Source: Hedera helix
Lineage: Eukaryota; Streptophyta; Magnoliopsida; Apiales; Araliaceae
DNA length: 64,000 nucleotides
NCBI GenBank assembly: GCA_947179155.2
Contig: OX359282.1
Location: 2,963,501 to 3,027,500 of the forward strand
Reading direction: 5' to 3'
Position numbers and translations under genes: made by a program. Under the pieces are notes generated by a model. The model did no database searches, had not been told where the DNA came from, and saw nothing but the letters and a program-made list of their open reading frames with translations. Below are positions 12,801 to 23,239 of this stretch, one piece after another. Position 1 is the stretch's first letter, and each line of letters starts with the position of its first letter.

Positions 12801-13000
12801 AACCCTGTCATGCATTTAAGAACTAAACACATAGATATAAGATATTATTTCATTAGGGATCATGTACAAAATAGTAATATATCACTACACTATATCCCAA
12901 CTGAAGAACAATTAGCAAATGTATTTACAAAACCTTTAGATGAATCAAGATTCAATAAACTAATAAGTAAGTTAAGAATGTTAAATTTAGACTCTTGATA
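9835..13000 (+). pseudogene. Copia-1 pol: protease, integrase, reverse transcriptase, RNase H (broken)
   Basis: Domains in order: protease near 9865, where the catalytic DSG reads NSG; a GAG-pre-integrase region (9885-10205); the integrase zinc-binding region and core (10240-10900), with VVVDDYTRY, IRSDHGREF and VVERKN carrying the D, D and E residues; reverse transcriptase (11500-12300), with VKSAFMNG, LKQAPRAWYE and an intact YVDDIIFG near 12050; and RNase H (12350-12998), ending in a VFTKPL segment. At least eight in-frame stops occur, including TAG before NGVVERKN and TAA just before YVDDIIFG. The coding order, with integrase before reverse transcriptase, is the hallmark of Ty1/copia. It cannot make an intact polyprotein. 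Confidence 0.9.
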
Positions 13001-13019
13001 TATATCATGTTTTTGGAAG

Positions 13020-13330
13020 TTACTAACACTACAGGGAGAAAAAGTTTTTCAAAGGATAAAGTAAAGAAAAAATTCGTAGAGCCTACTCAACGATCGTCGA
13101 GTTAAGGATCGTAGAGTATACCCCAAATTCGTAAAGCTCACTCAACGATCGTCAAGCCAAAGATCGTAGAATACACTTCAATTCGTAGAGCTCATTCAAC
13201 AATTGTCAAGCCGAGGATTACAGAGTACATCCCAGTCATAAAGCTCACTCAATGACTGTCAAAAATAAAGGATCGTTGATTCACGAGGGATCGTAAAGCT
13301 CAGGGGGAGACAAAGGGAAAAATAGTCATC
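13020..13330. repeat. Noncoding spacer dense in the GATCGTAGAG motif
   Basis: Between pol and the third ORF, variants of ATTCGTAGAGC, CAACGATCGTC and GGATCGTAGAGT recur many times. The equivalent spacer in copia-2 is 32340-32600. Confidence 0.8.
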
Positions 13331-13525
13331 AACCAACTGAAAGTCTTCTTATCAAAATTTGACAAGCATCTCAGCAAACATAGAGAGAAGTTTTAAATAC
13401 TTTGAAAACTGTGTGTCTTTTATTATTCTTCAAAAATCAAAAACTGAAAACTCTCTCTCACAATCCAGAACCCTAGATTTACAATACTAAGACAAATCAT
13501 TCATCTTGTTTCAGAAAAGCAATCA

Positions 13526-13780
13526 ATGGCGTCTGCTCAAGTAATATCAGGAAACGAACTGATCTTCGAAGCCTTCACAACCGCTGATAAACAGTACTGG
13601 AGGATAATCCATCTGGTAGAAAAGGCCGGCCTTAGAGAAGCTTTAGGAACAAACACGATGATTCTATCGAGTCTAGTCCGAGAGTTCTATACCAATGGAT
13701 CCTATGTCAATGGAACTCTAACCACCACAGTAAAAAGGGTCAAGTTCAATCTCACAACTGAAGAAATAAACCTAATAGTC
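13526..13780 (+). pseudogene. Start of copia-1 third ORF, truncated
   Basis: ATG at 13526 opens MASAQVISGNELIFEAF and runs about 85 codons. It is collinear with the copia-2 third ORF, which starts at 32827. Similarity ends about 13780 at AATAAACCTAATAGT, after which unrelated sequence begins. Function is unknown. The position is that of the envelope-like ORF of Sireviruses. Confidence 0.7.
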
Positions 13781-15150
13781 GATCCCACAGAGAATGATTA
13801 ATTTATTTTTATGCAATGTAAACTAAAACTGGGGGTCTTGAATTAATTATAATTAACTAAATAAATAAAAGTAAATTAATAAATTTAATTAATAAATTAA
13901 AAATTGCAATTCTTCGGTTCAATCTCACCCTTACAATTAATAGATCAATCAAAATATATTTTTATCTCCTATAAAACTAATAACCCTAGGTAACAACAAG
14001 CTCTGCTACCCGAAATTTTCCTTAATTTTAATCTAACAAAACAAGCTCTTCATTATATTCTAATCATTATACAACCTAGAAGAAGCTCTCTAAATTTAAT
14101 ATAATGGAAGCATTAATCACAAGAAAATTAATGGAAGCAACAATCTCATAAGCTCAGATTGTTTAACTTATATCATGAGAACCATTGTAATAAACAAAAA
14201 CTTAATCATAATCATCTATCACTATTCACTACCAACGATTAGGAACAATATCAATTACACGTAATATAATTCTTAAATCTAGCAATTGATAATAATTTGA
14301 TTAACTCAACAGGCCAAAATTAAATCAGTCAAACCCATTATCAAATAAACAATTAAAACAAATTATCATAAATAATTTTATATAAGGAAGAATAAATAAT
14401 ATTACTAATTATTTTAACCATTAATTATAATCGGGTTTGAAATTTCCTAGAACATAATAATAATAATATATGAAAAACCTGATAGAGAGAGAGCTCCTAA
14501 TTATATCTAATAATCTGCTAAATTATCTACTCTATTGTAATGTAATGTATTTATAGAAGTACAATAATAATTCTAAGTTAATGTGGAACTAAAATCCAAT
14601 TTGAAATCAAAAAGTAGTAATAAATCGCGAAATAAACTGATCTGGCTAATTAACGCGCAAGCCAAATAGGCCCTTTGCTCCAGTCAAACGCGTAAAACCA
14701 GCTGCACTGAACTGCGCATGGCGCGCCCCTCTTCTACACCTTCCAAAGCCAAAACGTCGTCGCTTCCTACTCATACGCTGCTTATCCAGACGGTTATGTA
14801 TTGTTGCACAACTCAAACGACGTCGTCTCTCCCTTGCGTTTTTCCTCTAACGCGCGCATTGCGTGGATCATCCATGTTGCTATTATTACTAAAATACCAC
14901 AAGTCGCCCTTCTTCAGCTTAATTACAATTTTGCCATCCAGCAGCTTTAATTACCATTTTGCCACTTGAGTTTTGATTTCTTTATTTTACCTACAAAATA
15001 AAATTAAATATAATAGTAAAATAATATAAAATTATTAAAAATAATAAAAATACATAAAATTAAATAAATTACCTAAAACACTCAAAATACTTAAAAACTC
15101 ATAAATAATTAAGCATAATATTACCTAATAAATAGGAATAAAATCTACTT
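13781..15150. repeat. Unidentified repeat-like block, possibly a reverse-oriented LTR
   Basis: No coding region can be supported. The block starts close to GTCGATCCCACAGAGAATG and is very AT-rich up to 14640. It then has a GC-richer part (14640-14900) with paired ACGTCGTC motifs and GCGCGCC. On the minus strand, CTATAAATAC near 14555 looks like a TATA box, which suggests an LTR or TRIM read right to left. I could not find termini or a target duplication. Confidence 0.4.
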
Positions 15151-16378
15151 GTCAAAATTAATGGTTCAGATTAAATTAGGAAATCTTATATTATGATAAG
15201 ATTTTTTGGTATAAATAAAGGTCTTAACTTTCTTGCTTATTCTTTCTTTTACTCTCTAAACATTTTTTTTTTAAGTTCTCTCTGATTGCGCTTAAGCTAT
15301 CGTGGGTACATGTAAAGATCAGTAAGAGTACAAGTATTGTTTAAGTGGATCAACTTCATTTAACTCAATATCCATTTATGTGTTAAGGTAAGGGATATCA
15401 TTTTTTTCATACTCTTAAACTTACTATGGTAAGTATTGTTCGATAAAATTTCTGAAATGATTATAATTTCTTAATAGTTTGTGATTCATTTAATATCATT
15501 TCACGTAAATCTTTCTATTTACCTAAACCTGTCTATTGAACTTCAACTGTTATTTTGAATTATGAATATTGAATATCATTCTTAAATTTGAGTCAACATC
15601 GTGTTGACAATTTGGACATTATTTGACTCTGGATAAAGTAAAATTATAAACTTTCTATATCTATTAGTTATCCTGTTATTCTATTTCTTTTGTTCATCAT
15701 TTATATCTCTATTATTATTCTAATTATCAAGAATCAAGTTATTGTGAATATCTTTGGCCTGGGTGCAAAGATAATATAATAGATGAATATTATAGCCTGG
15801 GGCACAGATAAAAGGATTGGTGAATGTCTTTGGCTGTCTTTTAGGACATGTAGTGAAAGTTCTCTTTGACCTAGGCAAAGAAGAACTATTGTTGGTATGA
15901 TCATGACCAGTGATGTTTCAGATGATAAAAGTTAATGATGTTTTTCTGAAAAAGAGAAGCTGGTGGACATTATAGTCTACAAGATTCTTCTAATAGATTG
16001 CTCATTTCGCTGCTATTATTGATCTAAAACCTGTTGTTTATTATATTGTATCAAGAACTCAATTATTGAAGACTAATGATAATTTACTCATCGTTATCTT
16101 AGTCATGATATTTCTTTACTGGGATATTTGAGCTCGCCCTTTCTTGTGTTCCATTGTTCTTCAGGAAATGAGAGTGTAGCTGGGACTAGTTTAGAAATTG
16201 AGTGAAGGTCCGAGTGATAGTTGTAATAGTCTTCACTTGTTATAAAATAGTGTAATAATAAAAGTGAAAACTTAGTTGTGTATTATTGAGCTCTGTATTT
16301 TTGTACTGTTTTGTAATAGTTGTCGTGTATTTTTGGCGACTCAAATTGGGCCATGTAATCATAGATGTGGGGGCATCA
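15150..16378 (+). mobile_element. 3' part of an LTR-B copy
   Basis: It is collinear with 39640-41842. Shared features are AGATTAAATTAGGAAAT, a TATAAATA promoter-like box at 15211, the TTTCTTTTACT tract, the ATATCTTTGGCC-type segment, and the closing GGGGGCATCACA. The tandem expansions of the 39-41 kb copy are absent or single here. The left limit is uncertain. Confidence 0.7.
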
Positions 16379-16559
16379 CATTTATAGTCTCGAATAGAGT
16401 TTGAATAGAATTACATGAGGAATAGGGAAATAAAAAAGATAGGTTGGGAAAACTTTAATTCATTTCTTTGATAATTTGTTCAATACAAAGCTTGACTTAA
16501 TATAGGCTTACATTATTTTTTCTAATAGATCCTAGCCCTCCATTCTTCTTTACTACTGT
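16379..16559. other. Short region without recognised content
   Basis: AT-rich sequence lies between the LTR-B end and the kinase pseudogene. It may include the decayed C-terminus of the kinase. Confidence 0.4.
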
Positions 16560-17529
16560 TTTAATCGCAGCCCTTTATTTTTCTAATACTAATTTAGCCA
16601 ATACACCTCCTAATTGCACCAAGACCATGATTCGTAATAGTTTTTAAACCATTTTGGTGCAACATACCCTTTTGTTCCTCTAATTGCAGTATTGGTTCTA
16701 CTCTGTTTAATCATCAAGAGTTTCACCAACTTGAAATCAGAAATCCGAGCATTAAGATATTCATCAAGAATAACATTTTGAGGCTTTATATCGTAATGGA
16801 TGATCTGCGTGCTGCATTCTTCGTAGAGGTATGTCAGTCCTCTCGCAATCCTCAAAGTAATATTGTTCCTCAGTTTCCAACTAGGCTTGATAACTCCAAA
16901 CAAAAAGGTCTGCTAAAGTGCCATTAGCCATATACTCGTAAACGAGTAGACGATGTTCTCCATCCTAAAAAAAAATCCAAGTAATCGGACCAAACTCTTG
17001 TGATGAGTTTGGGCAATCGCATTAGCCTCCATTTTAAATTCCTTGTCACCATCTTGAACCATTATATCTAGTTTCTTCGCAGCAACAATAGTTGTCGAAC
17101 TTATCTTAATTACCCCTTTGTAAATTATGCCAAAAGCACACCTTTCCAAGTTTTTCCTTGAATCCATTTGTGGCTTCCGCTAGCTCTTTATAGGTGAAGG
17201 AAACAACACAAATTAGTTTCGACAATGGTATTACTTGGTTGAAACTTTACTGTTTTCTTGTGGTAGATGTAGAAGAAGCCCAAGCAAGCAGTACCAACAA
17301 ATATTAAATTAACAAATACAGAACTGCCTAGAAGCACTGATCCCACAACGATCAAAGTGTCGTTATCCTTCTTCTCATGTTGAATAGGATAATCCCGAGG
17401 ACTTTGTGGATGTACTCCAGAAAGATCACATTTTCTAAATTTTAGGAAAACCTTCTTTGTCTCATCTTTCCTCCCATTTGAAAGAGGTAGCTTCTTTTTC
17501 CAACAGTGAGCACTTTCGTAAACTGCAAT
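16560..17529 (-). pseudogene. G-type lectin receptor-like kinase, transmembrane and kinase part
   Basis: This is the 3' half of a lectin receptor kinase, a plasma-membrane receptor. Reading leftward from 17529, the juxtamembrane sequence YESAHCWKKK is followed by a hydrophobic segment near 17340-17260 (about 25 residues with LIVVGSVLLGSSVFV). Kinase motifs follow: FGIIYKG in place of a full Gly loop, VAAKKLD with the ATP-binding Lys, IIHYDIKPQNVILD as the catalytic loop, DFK in place of DFG, and GTKGYVAPKWF. Frameshifts near 16905 and 17170 separate the pieces. The Mg-binding DFG is lost, so this is a dead copy. Its extracellular part continues at 21034-21345 beyond a solo LTR. Confidence 0.85.
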
Positions 17530-18829
17530 TGTAACGACCCCAAATTTGGACTCCTTTAACCCCGAATCTGGTCCGTTAAAAGTAACATCAATCCTGAGTT
17601 TAAACTAATTATATTAAACTCATAAACAACAAGTTAATACAATTATTACTATAATCTAAGTATTAAACCTTAAATGAATACAAACGATACGTTTGAATAC
17701 AACCTTCAACTCTATTCAACTCCAGAATCGCAATCTTTAAACATTCTATTACAACTTTGAGACCATATGTATAGTGACACAATTACCTCATCTATTATCC
17801 TCATACATAAAGGACAACCTCTGCAAACAATCTTAAATAATCTATAAATGTTCTTTCAACATTTAGGTTTGCTATTCTGTAGCACATTAAAACATTACTT
17901 AATCGCAAATATTACACAAGGAAGGTAATTTAATCTATCGCAAGTTTTACTATAAAGGCACCTATGCTTCAATTTTGATGGCTCGTTAGTTAATCTTCAT
18001 CTGCCTTTACCAGAGTAATCTGTTTTCTCAAGCTGCTCTGTAATGTTTTATTTTAAGCAAGAGTGAGCACGACGGCTCAGCAAGTCTAACAGTTTCACAT
18101 AACACATAAACATATTTCATCATGCTTCATGCATCTCATGCTTTACAATGACTACATATCTCATGCCTATCATGCTTTGCATTTACTCTATGATTCATGC
18201 TATTCATGCATGTCATTTATAATTTCATACAGTTCAATATATATAGAGCAATCAACTTAATCATCTACTACATATCAATAGTTTATTTCAACTTGTATCA
18301 CAAAAGCATATTACCACATTATTGCACATAATAATTTATGCACACATAATAATTTTATAGTATTCTAAATCAGGCACATAATGCAACACGTTTTGAAAAA
18401 CTTGCCTGGACTTGTATAACCAGCTTACGCTAATCTTTCACGTTCCTTGCATCACCTATACAGTGTGTGAGATCAACAGTGCACAATATCAGTCACAGTT
18501 TAACTCAATACTAAATCTTTAAAGATATTTATTTCTTCTTATCATCCCCTTTTAAATCAATAGGGTTAATTTCATATTCTAGTCTCTCGTTGACTTGACT
18601 CAGTGTTTCATATTCAACACCGTAAATCTTTTGTACAAACTATGCAGTTCTGACATTTATTAACGTCACTGCATTAATGCTTGGACTTTATTTTTGTTTA
18701 GGTCGAATAACTAATTAGTCACTAATGAACCATGCCATTGGTTTAACTTAATCACATCATTTAACTCGATGATTTATCATAATATTACCTGCCTTGGATA
18801 ATATTTTAAACTCTTACTATTAATTAGTA

Positions 18830-19690
18830 ATAACTTGTAATGTTATTTAATTGTTAAATAACACTATAAATAATCATTACTATTATTAATTCCTTTTTAA
18901 TAATAGTTTACCTTAATCATTATTATTAATCTTTTAATAATAATTTAATTGCTTGCTAGTATTATTACCCTTTAATAATATTTTAATTAACTTTTCATTA
19001 TTATTAATCATTTTAATAATAATTTAATTGTTCATCAATATTATTAACCATTTAATAATATTTGAAATCCTCACGTATCATTAGTAATTATTTAATAATG
19101 ATTCAACCCTTAACTATTATTATTCAATAGTTAATTATTTGTTAAACAATATTATTAATTCTTTAATAATATTTTAAATTAATTACATATCATTATTAAT
19201 TATTGAATAATGATTTAATTCTTAACTATTATCATTTAATAGTTAATCATTAATATTATCAATATATTTTAATTACTTAATAATCTTCTTTCGATTAAAT
19301 AATAATTTATTCAACTTAATTACCATTTAATTATTATTTAATATGAATTAAATAATAATTAATTAATTAATTAATTATCCGTACTCATTATTTAATATTA
19401 ATTAAATAATAAACAATTATACTATTAACTCTAACATCCTTTGATTACTATTTAATATATTAAATAGTAATCAATTAACCCTCTTTAATTATTATTTAAT
19501 GTTAATTAAATATTAATTAATTAATTAATTATCTTTATTTATTATTTACTCTTAACTAAATAATAAATAATTAGTTTAAACACTTTCTCATAATTTAATT
19601 ACTATTTAATATCACTTAAATAATAATTACTTAGTTACTTCCTTTATTTACTATTTAATACCTGATTAAATAATAAATAATTTATTTATT
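18830..19690. repeat. Degenerate palindromic AT-rich array
   Basis: Dozens of short segments such as TATTATTAAT and TTTAATAATA alternate in both orientations. They resemble eroded units of the array at 29037-29780. Confidence 0.7.
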
Positions 19691-20085
19691 TTCTCCAAAC
19701 ATGTTGATATTATTATTAAATACTTAAAGAACATATTTAAGATTTAATAACAATTTATTTATAATTTTCTTGAATTATTATCTAGGTAGTCACAAATTAG
19801 TATACCTTTACACCATAAGTAATATGGAAAATACCAATTTTTAGAAATAATACTATCTCCATACATATAAAACTTCAAATAATCAGTAGGTTATTTGTTC
19901 ATATTTTTCCAAAATTTAAGAATGCTTTTTATTATTTTTCATACATTTAGTAAGCTTTTATCATTAAATAATTATGAAAAATAGCTACTAATATTATAAA
20001 AATACCATTAAATTCTAGAAAATAGTGCACGAAATTTCAAACAACTTTTTAGTTTGGACCATCGTCGGAACTGGCCGAAAAAGGG

Positions 20086-20330
20086 GTGAACCGGCCACCG
20101 GAATGCTCCGGCCGGTTCATCGAAAAAAAACCGGCAGTAGGTTTTTCCTTTATTCCAGATTCTGCCAACTTTGGGATCTTGGAAAAAAACCTTAATAACT
20201 TGAGTTCTATAATTCCAATGGAGCTCTACTTTATATTGTTGGAATCCTTACTTCCCAAACTACAATTTTCCATTATCAAATTAATTTTTCGGACACAATT
20301 TGACCACTGAAAATAGCTTAGAACCGGACT
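20086..20330. other. GC-richer patch in the solo LTR, no gene
   Basis: A CCGGCCACCGG-type segment gives a 74-codon frame, but it lies wholly inside the LTR and has no recognised homology. Confidence 0.5.
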
Positions 20331-21033
20331 GTTCACGCAAAACTTCCGACAGTGGAGTGTTTGAGTAGAAAAATCATATCTCACTCGTTTTAAATCGGAT
20401 TTTAGTCATTCAAGTTGGAGAATTTTCATAACTTCAAGATCTAGCATACAAAATTAACAGATTATAATTCTGACTTACGGATCATGAACAGTAATTTTAG
20501 GAATGAGGCTACTCAATTTTTAATTTTTCGGTAAACATCATTAATTCTAGGGTTTGCAATAATCACCCTTCATTAATTCACTAATTTAGAAATTTAAATT
20601 CTAAATTTTATTTGTAACATTATTAAATTTTTGGGTTCATTTCAACTAGGTTGGCTTAAATCGAATTACCGCAACAATACCTAGCTTATCTTATCCATCA
20701 AATAATTCATCGAATTTTAAAGGTATCATACTACCTTGTTTTACCCTAGCGAATTATCTTTATTATAATTCTCTTATCTATCGAGTCACTAATCGCATCA
20801 TGAGTTAATGACTGATTTACTCGCCCCTCTAAGGCATCTCTGCTCCAAGAGAAAATTTTCAGGGTTCTACAACACTTTAACCTCCCAGGTTCTTACTAAC
20901 ACATCGATAAAAAAAAAATTATCCATCTATTTTCACCCTTCTCACAGAATTAGGTTTTTAAATTTTACAAACTTTATTAATCTCCTTAATATTTTCATTA
21001 AAAGAAATATTGTTAAATATTCGGGTTATTACA

Positions 21034-21345
21034 GCAACGGCACAAAAACAATCATCCAAACAAGATTTTCTGCAATCTAATTCAGAAATTGGATTCAAAT
21101 GCTCATAATCAAAAGTTGGCCACTTGGTATCATTGAGCTCAACAAAATTGTACAAATCTTCAACAAAACTCAAGCCATTATCATCAAAGTTTTGAGCGAA
21201 ATTTGGCTTGCAACTATCATACTTATCATCTGCATCAAGTAATGAATAACCTTGTGCGCATTCAAAAACTAGCCTTTTATTATCATCAAACCTACAAATA
21301 CTGTTATATCCACAAGCCCCCTACCTTCACCTCCCCCAATTGTTA
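21034..21345 (-). pseudogene. G-type lectin receptor-like kinase, extracellular part
   Basis: The minus-strand reading from about 21345 down to 21034 gives CGYNSICRFDDNKRLVFEC, then GYSLLDADDKYDSCKPNF, then WPTFDYEHLNPISELDC and RKSCLDDCFCAVA. This is the EGF/PAN-like cysteine-rich region that precedes the membrane segment in RLK1/LecRK-type receptors. The lectin domain proper is not visible upstream, and the reading is lost in AT-rich sequence past 21345. It belongs to the same gene as 16560-17529, split by the solo LTR. Confidence 0.85.
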
Positions 21346-21588
21346 TTCGTAATATCCATGAATATGCAATCAAATTACATATAAGCAGCGAAAGCATTAG
21401 TAAAATTATAATTTAAAATTTTAAAAACCATAATCAGGATCGATCTTTATACATAACTATTAATTAACAAGAAGGAGATAGAGAATATTGTTGCAATATT
21501 GTTGTAATTCATGAACAACAAGAAAAATGTAGTACTAGTGTTGAACCAGATCCGAGGTTAAAGAAACCCGGATTCGGGATCGTCACAG
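21346..21588 (+). repeat. AT-rich stretch ending in an LTR-A terminus remnant
   Basis: 21346-21545 has no recognised content. 21546-21588 closely resembles the last 45 bases of LTR-A (GAGGTTAAAGAAACCCGG, then GGGATCGTCACA). It is followed directly by gypsy protease sequence and has no primer site, so it is a truncated insertion scar. Confidence 0.6.
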
Positions 21589-21695
21589 TTGACCTTATTT
21601 CTTTGAAAATGCATGAATTTGATGTGATTTTAGGAATTGATTGGTTGACTATCCATCATGCTAAAATTGATTGTTTTCATAAGATTATTAGTTTT
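21589..21695 (+). pseudogene. Gypsy-2 protease end, interrupted by copia-2
   Basis: The frame gives KMHEFDVILGIDWL, the conserved end of a Ty3/gypsy protease. It is cut at 21695 by copia-2 and resumes at 37230 on the other side. Confidence 0.8.
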
Positions 21696-23184
21696 TGTTG
21701 AATATTGAATGTTTAAATTCGATGATAAGAAATAATGTACAAGGGCTGTGTTAGATAAGATCAAAGCTGTTAGGTTGATCTTCTGATATAAATGTATGGA
21801 TTTATAAAGTCTTTTGTGTTGTACTGAGACTTAGATTTAAATAGATCAAAACTGTTAGGTTGATCTTTTGTTATAATCTAATCGTAGAATGGGCTCTACG
21901 ATTTCGGCCAAGAAGACTCTACGATCAACAGACTCTACGATCAAGACAACCAATCGTATAATGGACTCTACGATTTCGGCCAAGAAGACTCCACGACCAA
22001 CAGACTGTGTACTAAGCGAGAAGCTGTAGAATGGACTCTACGTTCAACAGTTTGACAGTAGAGTAAACTCTACGATGACAATAAGAGATGATCCATTACA
22101 GAACAATCACAACAACAAGGATATTCGTAGAGTTGATCATGGAGGGTCGTTAAGCAAAAAGGCAAGAGACATCACGACTCTTAGATCAGAAGCTATTTCG
22201 TTCAAAAGTACAATCTGCATTGATGTGACAGAAAAGATTTTGCAAATCGATCGAAGTAAGAAAAGTCAGGGGACTGACCCAAGCGCACTATGCAACAGAA
22301 AGAAGACTTTCGAGGCAGTAAAGTCAAAGGACTGTGTCCTATAAGTCTTATAGTATGGAAGGACTAAACGACTCTATTAAAGTTGGTAGGAACCTACGAC
22401 TGACATGACTGTCCCCAAGGAAAAAGAAAATACCCTTCCATGGACTAACAGGTCAGATCAAATAATATCTCATCAGAGCATTAATGAGCTATATTAATAT
22501 AATATTCATAAGCTCCCCTCTATGAGGTAACGGGAAGAAACTAAAGCTACGAGCAGATGTTCCAACGAGAAGAAACCTGAAGCCCTCATTTTAAATACCA
22601 AGATCTGCAAAAGAGACGATAAGGCATTACACGAGAAAAGAATATACGCAAGAAATTGAATGAGATCAAACTGATAAGAAAGCTTGCATCGCTACTAAGT
22701 CCTTCAGAAACTTATGTTAAAAGCAACTTAGTAGCTCACCCAAATCTACACCACTCCAGGAGAGTTCTTTGTGAACTAGAGTATCCAAGTCTGTTAGACT
22801 TGTAGAGTTCTTAGTGAACTAGAGTTCCAAGACTACTGGTCTTGAAGGAATCTTAGTGATTCAGAAATTGTAAAAGTATCCTTAGTGGATTTGCTGCTGG
22901 AAGAGCAGAACAGTGGAGTAGGAGTCTTGTGAACTCTGAACCACTTAAAACCTGGAGTTTTTCTTCTTGTGTCTTTTAATTGCTACATCTGCCATATAAT
23001 TGCTTGTTGAATTCTTACATTAACATATCAAGAAAGGGGTAACTAAATCATATTCTGATGTGCTAAACTTATTGATTAAGAATTAATTAACGTAAGAAAT
23101 AAAAGTAAAGGAAAATTTTAAAAGAATCTATTAAACCCCCCCCCCCCCCCTTCTAGATATCTATCGTGTCATTAGGAACTAACA
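21696..23184 (+). repeat. 5' LTR of copia-2
   Basis: It runs TGTTGAATATTG to GGAACTAACA, 1,489 bp. TCGTAGA/TCTACGA motifs cluster at 21890-22080, and a 15-base C run lies at 23136-23150, near the U5 end. A frame of 89 codons at 22075-22344 is just LTR sequence and is repeated at 36114. Confidence 0.95.
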
Positions 23185-23186
23185 AT

Positions 23187-23198
23187 TGGTATCAAAGC
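23187..23198 (+). other. Copia-2 primer-binding site
   Basis: TGGTATCAAAGC lies two bases after the 5' LTR. It has one difference from the exact initiator-Met tRNA complement seen in copia-1. Confidence 0.85.
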
Positions 23199-23239
23199 AG
23201 GTTCTCACATTTAAAGTCTTGCAAGCTTGAGTAGACCAA

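Larger units (their letters stand above)
6138..13780 (+). mobile_element. Copia-1: Sirevirus-like Ty1/copia element, 3'-truncated
   Basis: The order is LTR, initiator-Met primer site, long gag with coiled coil, protease, integrase, reverse transcriptase, RNase H, then the start of a third ORF. This order, together with the third ORF after pol, fits the SIRE/Maximus (Sirevirus) group. It is closely related to copia-2 at 21696 but has many more stops and frameshifts, so it is older. Homology with copia-2 ends about 13780, inside the third ORF, and no 3' LTR follows. It is inserted in a gypsy protease. Confidence 0.85.
17530..21033 (-). mobile_element. Solo LTR (LTR-A related, reverse) inside the receptor-kinase pseudogene
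   Basis: The left end is TGTAACGACCCCAAATTTGG and the right end TCGGGTTATTACA, so in its own orientation it runs TGTAATAACC to GGGTCGTTACA. Flanking 5-mers are GCAAT (17525-17529) and GCAAC (21034-21038), a target duplication with one change. Removing the LTR rejoins the kinase reading at DCFCAVA. The length is 3,504 bp. The part at 18830-19690 is a decayed version of the palindromic AT-rich array. No internal retrotransposon genes are present, so it arose by LTR-LTR recombination or was always solo. Confidence 0.85.

Noticed and set aside
14718..14969. 83-codon Ser/Thr/Leu-rich ORF
   Set aside because: It falls in the GC island of the unidentified repeat block and shows no motif or homology.
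22075..22344. 89-codon ORF repeated at 36114-36392
   Set aside because: It is LTR sequence present in both copia-2 LTRs and rich in the TCGTAGA motif, with no coding role.
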